Part shown: positions 7,133 through 12,107 of the stretch, in pieces
Position numbering within the stretch: the stretch's first letter is position 1
Layout: each line of letters begins with the position of its first letter
Origin: Maritimibacter sp.
GTDB taxonomy: Bacteria; Pseudomonadota; Alphaproteobacteria; Rhodobacterales; Rhodobacteraceae
NCBI GenBank assembly: GCA_003520545.1
Contig: DOUP01000200.1
Coordinates: 6,724 to 18,830, forward strand
Direction of reading: 5' to 3'
Length of the DNA stretch: 12,107 bases
The notes under the pieces: generated by a model
Seen by the model: only the letters and a program-made list of their open reading frames with translations
The model's database searches: none
Told to the model about the DNA's origin: nothing
Translations under genes and position numbers: made by a program

Positions 7133-8368
7133 ATGGCGTTGCGGAAACTCAGTTTGGAAGAGGCGAAAACACTGCCCTTGTGGCGGCAACCCGTCGCTTT
7201 GCTCGTTGTCATGGCGGCGGCGATGCCGATTGCCTTTGCCACCTGGAATGCGCTGCTCAATAACTTCGTGATCGAAGCTGCGGGCTTCACCGGGGTCGAG
7301 ATCGGGTGGCTTCACACGGTCCGCGAAATTCCCGGGTTCTTCGCCATCGCGGTGATCGTGCTTATCATGTTTCTGCGCGAACAGGTGCTGGCGCTTGTGG
7401 CGCTGGGCCTGCTGGCGGTTGCGACGGCGGTGACCGCCTGGTTTCCAAGCCTGGGCGGCATTCTCACCGTGACGATGCTGTCGTCGATCGGGTTTCACTA
7501 CTACGAGACGGTCAACCAGTCGCTTCAACTCCAGTGGATCGACCGCAAGCGCGCGCCGCAGGTTCTGGGCTGGCTGGTGGCGGTCGGGTCGGGGGCGTCG
7601 CTGCTGGCCTACGGGCTGCTCGTGATGACGTGGAAAGCCTTCGATCTGAGCTACAACTTCGTCTATCTGACGGCGGGCGGCGTGAGCCTCGCGCTCGTCG
7701 CCTTCGCGATCCTCGCCTATCCCCAGTTCGAGAGCCCGGAGCCGCAGTTGAAGACCTTCGTCCTGCGCAGACGTTACTGGCTATATTACGCTTTGCAGTT
7801 CATGTCCGGCGCACGGCGGCAGATTTTCACCGTCTTCGCGGCCTTCATGATGGTCGAACGGTTCGGCTTCGAGGTGCATGAAGTCACCGCGCTGTTCATC
7901 ATCAATTTCCTGGCCAACATGGTTTTTGCGCCCCTGATGGGACGGGCCGTGGGGTTTTGGGGGGAACGCAATGCGCTGGCCTTCGAGTACGTCGGGCTGA
8001 TCGTCGTTTTCCTGCTCTACGGCGGGATCTACTATTTCGGCTGGGGCGTGGTCCTGGCGGCGACGCTTTACGTCGTGGATCATCTGTTTTTCAGCCTCGC
8101 ATTCGCGATCAAGACCTATTTCCAGAAGATCGCCGATGTTCCTGATATCGCGCCGACCGCTGCGGTGGCCTTCACGATCAACCATATCGCAGCCGTGTTC
8201 CTGCCGGTGCTTCTGGGGTATCTCTGGGTGATATCGCCCGGAGCGGTGTTCGGGCTGGCGGCGGGGATGGCATGCGTCTCGCTCATGTTCGCTTTGCTCA
8301 TTCCGCGGCATCCGGACAAGGGAAACGAAACGGTCCTGACCGGGCGCATCGCGGCACCGGCAGAGTGA
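7133..8368 (+). CDS. MFS transporter, substrate unknown
   Basis: This is a 411-residue major facilitator superfamily permease with about twelve hydrophobic helices in two sets of six (about 20-40, 58-80, 86-103, 108-125, 145-165, 176-195, then 217-240, 250-270, 283-303, 305-325, 343-363, 368-390), joined by a charged central loop (196-216). After helix 8 the loop RAVGFWGERN (271-280) resembles MFS motif A. I do not recognise a substrate-specific family. The ATG at 7133 is only 2 nt after AAAGGAGG (7123-7130); a TTG two codons later (7139) has ideal 8-nt spacing and may be the real start. The open frame extends far upstream only as an antisense shadow of the YeeE/YedE gene. Divergence from a sulfur transporter gene and the following msrA hint at sulfur or redox physiology, which is inference. 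Confidence 0.8.
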   Translation: MALRKLSLEEAKTLPLWRQPVALLVVMAAAMPIAFATWNALLNNFVIEAAGFTGVEIGWLHTVREIPGFFAIAVIVLIMFLREQVLALVALGLLAVATAVTAWFPSLGGILTVTMLSSIGFHYYETVNQSLQLQWIDRKRAPQVLGWLVAVGSGASLLAYGLLVMTWKAFDLSYNFVYLTAGGVSLALVAFAILAYPQFESPEPQLKTFVLRRRYWLYYALQFMSGARRQIFTVFAAFMMVERFGFEVHEVTALFIINFLANMVFAPLMGRAVGFWGERNALAFEYVGLIVVFLLYGGIYYFGWGVVLAATLYVVDHLFFSLAFAIKTYFQKIADVPDIAPTAAVAFTINHIAAVFLPVLLGYLWVISPGAVFGLAAGMACVSLMFALLIPRHPDKGNETVLTGRIAAPAE

Positions 8369-8411
8369 TCGCGATCCCGTGACACCCCTGTGCGGCGGCG
8401 TGGCAACATCT

Positions 8412-8417
8412 TATATA
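8412..8417 (+). promoter_or_regulatory. Possible -10 element of msrA
   Basis: TATATA stands out in a GC-rich 75-bp gap, 27 bp before the msrA start. A GTGACA at 8379-8384 is too far (27 bp) to be its -35, and nothing better lies at normal spacing. msrA could also be read through from the MFS gene, as no terminator is visible between them. Confidence 0.3.
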
Positions 8418-8443
8418 GAGGGCAAGCAGACAGGAGGCGCGCG

Positions 8444-9091
8444 ATGTTTGGATTGTTCGAAAAACCAGAGATGGTGAAAAAGGAAGACGCACTGCCGGGG
8501 CGGTCCCAACCGATCCCGACGGCCTCGGAACACGCGGTGTTTCACCGTCCGCTGACCATGGATGTGCCGGATGGTATGGAGGTCGCGATTTTCGCGATGG
8601 GCTGCTTCTGGGGCGTCGAGCGCAAGTTCTGGCAGACACCGGGGGTCTGGTCGACGATGGCGGGCTATGCCGGAGGGTTCACTGAAAATCCGACTTATGA
8701 AGAGACATGCACCGGCAAGACCGGGCATACCGAGGTGGTGCGCGTGGTTTATGACCCGAACGAGGTGAGCTACGACGCGCTTTTGCGGATCTTCTGGGAA
8801 GGGCATGACCCGACCCAGGGCATGCGACAAGGTAATGATCGGGGCAGCCAGTACCGCTCGGCGATCTACGCGACGACGCCCGGGCAACTGGAGGCCGCGA
8901 AAGCCTCGGAAGAGGTGTTTCAGGAACGGTTGCAGGCTGCCGGTTTCGGGGCCATCACCTCGGATATCGAGATGGCCGGGCCCTTTTACTGGGCCGAGGG
9001 TTACCACCAGCAGTATCTCCATAAGAACCCCAACGGGTATTGCGGGATTGGCGGAACCGGTGTGACCTGTCCGATCGGCGTGGGTGTTTGA
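8444..9091 (+). CDS. msrA: Peptide-methionine (S)-S-oxide reductase MsrA
   Basis: This 215-residue enzyme reduces methionine-S-sulfoxide, free or in proteins, using thioredoxin. The catalytic Cys54 lies in GCFWG, with the family stretches GYAGG (74-78), GHTEVV with Glu97, GSQYRSAIY (134-142) and AEGYHQQYL (184-192). Recycling cysteines are Cys200 in NGYCG and Cys209 near the C-terminus, giving a three-cysteine mechanism. About 45 residues precede the core, including [17 protein letters not shown], a lead-in also found in long MsrA forms such as E. coli MsrA. The ATG at 8444 has a perfect AGGAGG 6 nt upstream (8432-8437). No signal peptide is seen, so the enzyme is cytoplasmic. It lies 75 bp downstream of the MFS gene. 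Confidence 0.95.
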   Translation: MFGLFEKPEMVKKEDALPGRSQPIPTASEHAVFHRPLTMDVPDGMEVAIFAMGCFWGVERKFWQTPGVWSTMAGYAGGFTENPTYEETCTGKTGHTEVVRVVYDPNEVSYDALLRIFWEGHDPTQGMRQGNDRGSQYRSAIYATTPGQLEAAKASEEVFQERLQAAGFGAITSDIEMAGPFYWAEGYHQQYLHKNPNGYCGIGGTGVTCPIGVGV

Positions 9092-9124
9092 GTGCAGGGC
9101 ACGGTTATCAGGCGATGTGATATG

Positions 9125-9146
9125 ACGCGGTCCGATTGGGCCGCGT
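9125..9146 (+). terminator. Hairpin after msrA, likely terminator
   Basis: A 9-bp stem, ACGCGGTCC / GGGCCGCGT with one U-G pair, and a GATT loop lie 33 bp after the msrA stop. They are followed by TAATCGTTAT, which is not a clean T tract. Position between convergent genes supports a terminator role. Confidence 0.55.
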
Positions 9147-9210
9147 TAATCGTTATGCCAGTCGCATTTATCGAAAAAACATATTGAAAACAGTTGACTA
9201 AGGCAGAAAC

Positions 9211-9226
9211 TGGTTTTCTGGTTTTC
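9211..9226. repeat. Two direct 8-bp repeats, TGGTTTTC
   Basis: TGGTTTTC occurs twice in tandem and is followed by a third TGG. Upstream, GAAAACAG (9186-9193) is complementary to this unit apart from one extra base, so either copy could fold back on it. No function is known. Confidence 0.6.
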
Positions 9227-9291
9227 TGGGCCGAACTTTGTGCGGTGCTTGGGTTGTCGGGGCTTAGACCCTGATCATGGCGGGCGCCGCT

Positions 9292-9325
9292 CGGCCAAGG
9301 TCGGCGACCGAGACCAAATCGGCCG
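9292..9325 (-). terminator. Nested inverted repeat after the nuclease gene, possible terminator
   Basis: Within 10 bp of the nuclease stop, CGGCC (9292-9296) can pair with GGCCG (9321-9325), enclosing an inner hairpin GGTC-GGC-GACC (9299-9309). There is no T tract on the minus strand, so this is at best a weak or Rho-assisted end. Confidence 0.3.
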
Positions 9326-9332
9326 CGTTGCC

Positions 9333-10538
9333 TCATCCCTCCCGCAATCGCAGGTGCGCTTTGATCTGGCCGTGGTCCGAGGCGAGCTTGTTGTAAGGCG
9401 CTTCGGGATGGGAGCCGTCGGTGATGTGGTCGTTCAGCACCGAGAAATAGTGCATATCGGCGATTCGTTTGTCGTAATCCGGGTGGAAATGGCGGCTCAC
9501 CAGGATCTGGTCGATGGATTCAAACACCCCGGCAAAGGCCGTGGTGTAAACCATGTCCCGGGCGGATTTCTTCACGAAGAGCTTCTCTGCGGAGTGAAGG
9601 CGGTTCCGCTCGACCTGTTCGGTGATGGATTTTGATTCCTCTTCGGAATAACGGTCGGAATAGCTCTCCGCGTCGTGACGCAGCATCCAGGCGTAGTTCC
9701 TGAACGGCACTTCGCCCGAAATGATTTCGGAGCTGACCGCGTGTTCGCCATCGTTGAAATCGCCGACCGCGATGACCGGGTTGCCTATTGCGAGTTCCGC
9801 GACGATCTCGCGTCGGAGCACCCAAGCCTCTGCCATACGACGCACGGCAGCGCGGAGTGCGCCCATGGCGCGGCCGACGGGATCGTAGTTGGTCAGGTCT
9901 TCTTCGGGCGCATATGTCATCCCGTCCGGCGTGATATGTTCGCCAAGTTTCGATTTCAAATGGCAGTTGAAGAGCGTGATGACCTGGTCGCCGACGGGAA
10001 TGCGCACTTTCAGGATCGGGCGGGACAGGCGGCGCAGCGTGTAGCTGCCCGCGTCCATGTCCCCGGCCATGCCGCGCAGGGGTTGGAAGGGGATCGTCAC
10101 CGGCTCGCCCAAGTCCTGGATGACCTCCGGCTTGCCGACGAAGCCAAGCCGCGACAGCACCGCGACACCCGGACGGCGCTGGCCGGGTTCGCCGGTGTCG
10201 GCGGCATTCGGTGCGAAGGCGAGTGCGGCATCGTCATAGGGCTCCACCCCGAGTTTCCGGAAGATGACCTTGCGGTGATAGGGCTTGCCCTTGGACGGGA
10301 TCACGGCGTCGTTCAGCACGTGCGCCCGGGCCGAGGTTTCACCGATCACGTCCCGCAACGCCTCTTCCTCGAAGATCTCCTGGAAGCCCACGACATCCGC
10401 GTCGAGGTCGAGGATCTGGTTGGCGAGCCAGTCCCGTTTCCACGCGAATTCCTCCGGCGTGTAGCTTTGGAATTCGTAATATTCCTTGTCCGGGCCGATC
10501 AGGTTCTTGACGTTGAAGGAAGCGAGGGTGAAATCCAT
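9333..10538 (-). CDS. Endonuclease/exonuclease/phosphatase (EEP) family protein
   Basis: This is a 401-residue metal-dependent phosphoesterase of the EEP (exonuclease III/DNase I-like) fold. The expected active-site motifs appear in order: Asn9 in ASFNVKNL, Glu54 in DVVGFQEIF, His193 in NCHLKSKLG, Asp260 and Asn262 in AVGDFNDGE, Asp343 in ESIDQILVSR, and Asp388-His389 in SDHGQI. The fold is therefore intact and likely active. No signal peptide or membrane segment is seen, so it is probably cytoplasmic. The substrate (nucleic acid, phospholipid or other phosphodiester) cannot be told. The protein is longer than minimal EEP enzymes, with insertions at about 95-170 and 265-335. The ATG at 10538 has GGAG 6 nt upstream and lies 3 bp after the dehydratase stop, so the two genes are almost certainly co-transcribed. 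Confidence 0.85.
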   Translation of the reverse strand: MDFTLASFNVKNLIGPDKEYYEFQSYTPEEFAWKRDWLANQILDLDADVVGFQEIFEEEALRDVIGETSARAHVLNDAVIPSKGKPYHRKVIFRKLGVEPYDDAALAFAPNAADTGEPGQRRPGVAVLSRLGFVGKPEVIQDLGEPVTIPFQPLRGMAGDMDAGSYTLRRLSRPILKVRIPVGDQVITLFNCHLKSKLGEHITPDGMTYAPEEDLTNYDPVGRAMGALRAAVRRMAEAWVLRREIVAELAIGNPVIAVGDFNDGEHAVSSEIISGEVPFRNYAWMLRHDAESYSDRYSEEESKSITEQVERNRLHSAEKLFVKKSARDMVYTTAFAGVFESIDQILVSRHFHPDYDKRIADMHYFSVLNDHITDGSHPEAPYNKLASDHGQIKAHLRLREG

Positions 10539-10541
10539 GGG

Positions 10542-11528
10542 TCACTCCGCAGGGCTGAGGGTGGCAAGGGCTTGGGTGAAAATATCCGGGTCGACATTGC
10601 CGCCGGAGACGACGGCGATCACCGTCTCCGCCTCCGTCTGGTCGGCGTGATGGAGCGCCGCGGCGAGCGCGACGGCGCCGCCAGGCTCGGTGACCAGTTT
10701 CAGTCGAAGAAAGGCTTGCGCCATTGCGTCCAGAACCTGGGTCTCGGTGACGGTCAGGCCGGGGCCACAGTGCGCCAGCATCAAGGGCAGCGTGAGCTTG
10801 CCGGGCGAAGGCGTGATGATCGCGTCGCAGAGCGAGCCGGAGAGGCGGGTGTTGACCTCGTGATGGCCTGAGGCGAGCGAGCGGGCGACGTCGTCGAAGC
10901 CTTCGGGTTCTACCGGGTGGACGCGCATCTTCGGGGCGGCGTCAGACAGCGCCAGCGCGGTGCCGGAGGTCAGACCGCCGCCGCCGCAGGGGATCAGGAC
11001 CGCGGCCTCCGTCACTCCAAGGGCCGTGGCCTGCTCTGCGATCTCCAGCCCGACGGTGCCTTGGCCCGCGATCACGCGGGGATCGTCGAAGGGTTTGATA
11101 AGCGTCAGCCTGCGCTCCTGGGCGAGAGACGCGCCGATGGCGTCGCGGTCTTCGCCGGCGCGGTCGTAGGTGACGACCTCGGCCCCCAGGGCGCGGGTGT
11201 TGGCCAGTTTCAAAGCCGGGGCGTCCGAGGGCATGATGATGACCGCGGGAACGCCGAAATCCCGCGCAGCCTGCGCCACGCCTTGCGCGTGGTTGCCGGA
11301 GGAAAAGGCAATCACGCCCTTGGCGCGGGTTTCGGTGTCGAGGGCAGAGAGCGCAGACCTTGCACCGCGGTATTTGAAGCTGCCCGTGATTTGCAGGCAT
11401 TCTGGCTTTACGAGCACGCGTTTGCCGGCGATCTCGTCCAGAAAGGGCGAGGACAGGAGCGGCGTCACGCGGGCGTGGCCCTTGATCCGCTCCCGCGCCG
11501 CGTGAATGTCGTCAAGCGTCACCGACAC
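10542..11528 (-). CDS. PLP-dependent threonine/serine dehydratase
   Basis: This 328-residue fold-type II PLP enzyme likely deaminates threonine to 2-oxobutanoate, or serine or a related hydroxy-amino acid to its keto acid. PLP-binding Lys52 lies in GSFKYRGA. Also seen are SSGNHAQGVA (76-85), the glycine-rich phosphate loop CGGGGLTSG (181-189), TEPGGAVALAA (280-290) and VSGGN (307-311). There is no C-terminal ACT-like regulatory domain, so it is the short catabolic type and not the biosynthetic IlvA. Related families of this size (threo-3-hydroxyaspartate ammonia-lyase, hydroxyectoine-pathway EutB) cannot be excluded. The GTG at 11528 is used; a GTG two codons later (11522) forms a GTGA overlap with the upstream hydrolase stop and is an equal alternative. 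The gene lies between the hydrolase and nuclease genes in one tight cluster. Confidence 0.88.
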   Translation of the reverse strand: MSVTLDDIHAARERIKGHARVTPLLSSPFLDEIAGKRVLVKPECLQITGSFKYRGARSALSALDTETRAKGVIAFSSGNHAQGVAQAARDFGVPAVIIMPSDAPALKLANTRALGAEVVTYDRAGEDRDAIGASLAQERRLTLIKPFDDPRVIAGQGTVGLEIAEQATALGVTEAAVLIPCGGGGLTSGTALALSDAAPKMRVHPVEPEGFDDVARSLASGHHEVNTRLSGSLCDAIITPSPGKLTLPLMLAHCGPGLTVTETQVLDAMAQAFLRLKLVTEPGGAVALAAALHHADQTEAETVIAVVSGGNVDPDIFTQALATLSPAE

Positions 11529-12107
11529 GCGGCGATCCAGTCTTGGACGGTGGCGAGCGATTCTGGTTCGTCGAGGAACGGAATATGGCCGCGACCGGGC
11601 ACTTCGGCGACCATGAGGTCGGGGCGCTTGGCTTTCATCGCGGCGACGCCCGCGTCGGTCAGGAGGTCCGAGCCTTGCCCGTGAATCACGGCGAGCGGCT
11701 TGCCCGCAAGCGCATCGAAGAGCGGCCAGAGGTCGGCGTCGCCTGCGGCCATCGCCGCGAGGTAGCTTTCGCGCAGGGCGGGGTCGTAGTTGATGCGGAT
11801 GCCGTCGGGCGTCACGTCGTAATTGCGTTCGACTTCCTCGACCCAGCGCGACAGGGGCACGTTCGCGAACCCGACGGCGATCTCGGCGCGGGTGCGGGCC
11901 ACGTCCTCAAGGGACGCACCTGCGGGGTTCCGGCCGATATAGCTGTCGATGGCGGCCAGCCCGTCGCGGGCGATTTCGGGGCCGACATCGTTGAGGCAAA
12001 CACCGATGACGCGATCGGGCCGGGTGGCCGCGATGAACATCGCGTTCATGCCGCCGCGCGACGTGCCGATGAACGCTGCCTTGTCGATTCCGAGGTGGTC
12101 CATGAGA
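11519..12107 (-). CDS. Alpha/beta hydrolase, 5' end outside the window
   Basis: This is the C-terminal ~195 residues of an alpha/beta-hydrolase-fold enzyme; the coding frame runs off the right edge. The visible part starts at LMDHLGIDKAAFIGTSRGG. The nucleophile elbow is GTSRGG, the acid is probably the Asp in GQGSDLLTD, and the His lies in GRGHIPFLDEP. Numbering from the Met at 12103, these are Ser15, about Asp146 and about His173. That Met is internal, since the family has roughly 80-100 residues before the elbow. The substrate cannot be assigned. The stop at 11519-11521 overlaps the start region of the dehydratase gene, so the two are translationally coupled and likely share a promoter upstream of the window. 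Confidence 0.85.
   Translation of the reverse strand, partial: LMDHLGIDKAAFIGTSRGGMNAMFIAATRPDRVIGVCLNDVGPEIARDGLAAIDSYIGRNPAGASLEDVARTRAEIAVGFANVPLSRWVEEVERNYDVTPDGIRINYDPALRESYLAAMAAGDADLWPLFDALAGKPLAVIHGQGSDLLTDAGVAAMKAKRPDLMVAEVPGRGHIPFLDEPESLATVQDWIAACR

Larger units (their letters stand above)
9092..9332. other. Intergenic region between convergent msrA and nuclease genes
   Basis: I see no gene in this 241-bp stretch. Its left part has the msrA hairpin, its middle (about 9145-9230) is clearly richer in A and T than its surroundings and contains a short direct repeat, and its right part holds a nested inverted repeat next to the nuclease stop. A plus-strand TTGACT at 9194-9199 has no -10 partner. 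Confidence 0.6.

Noticed and set aside
9675..10871. Long plus-strand open frame opposite the nuclease and dehydratase genes
   Set aside because: High-GC antisense shadow with no recognisable domain; both minus-strand genes have complete active-site motifs.

Overview
The window looks like a stretch of chromosome from an alphaproteobacterium, most likely of the Rhodobacteraceae (Roseobacter/Rhodobacter group). The reasons are the gene content (phosphatidylcholine synthase, DUF484 next to xerC, a short fructose-6-phosphate-aldolase-type transaldolase back to back with priA), high GC, GTG starts, and a 3'-flanking sequence resembling ones I associate with that family. No phage, IS, CRISPR, tRNA or rRNA was seen.

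Layout. The left part (1-5100) is housekeeping: the 3' end of moaE (+), then on the minus strand pcs, xerC and a DUF484 gene (xerC overlaps the DUF484 stop codon as GTGA), then fsa (-), divergent from priA (+). The right part (5100-12107) is richer in GC. A triplet of 30-bp hairpin repeats separates convergent priA and a YeeE/YedE-family sulfur transporter gene (-). That transporter is divergent from an MFS permease gene (+), and their shared intergenic region carries an FNR/FnrL-like box. msrA (+) follows the permease. A 241-bp intergenic region with hairpins separates msrA from a convergent tightly packed cluster on the minus strand: alpha/beta hydrolase (cut by the window edge), PLP threonine/serine dehydratase, and an endonuclease/exonuclease/phosphatase-family protein.

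How the genes may work together. xerC (chromosome dimer resolution) and priA (replication restart) are housekeeping genes of chromosome maintenance; moaE serves molybdopterin synthesis; pcs makes phosphatidylcholine from choline. The YeeE/YedE gene, the MFS permease and msrA could form a loose sulfur/redox group, possibly oxygen-regulated through the FNR-like box, but that is inference. The hydrolase-dehydratase-nuclease cluster is probably one transcript with no obvious single pathway.

No clearly new biological system stands out. The points most worth checking are the composition and codon shift inside priA near position 5100 (recombination boundary or assembly join), the FNR-like box, the tandem hairpins, and the unassigned MFS permease paired with the sulfur transporter.
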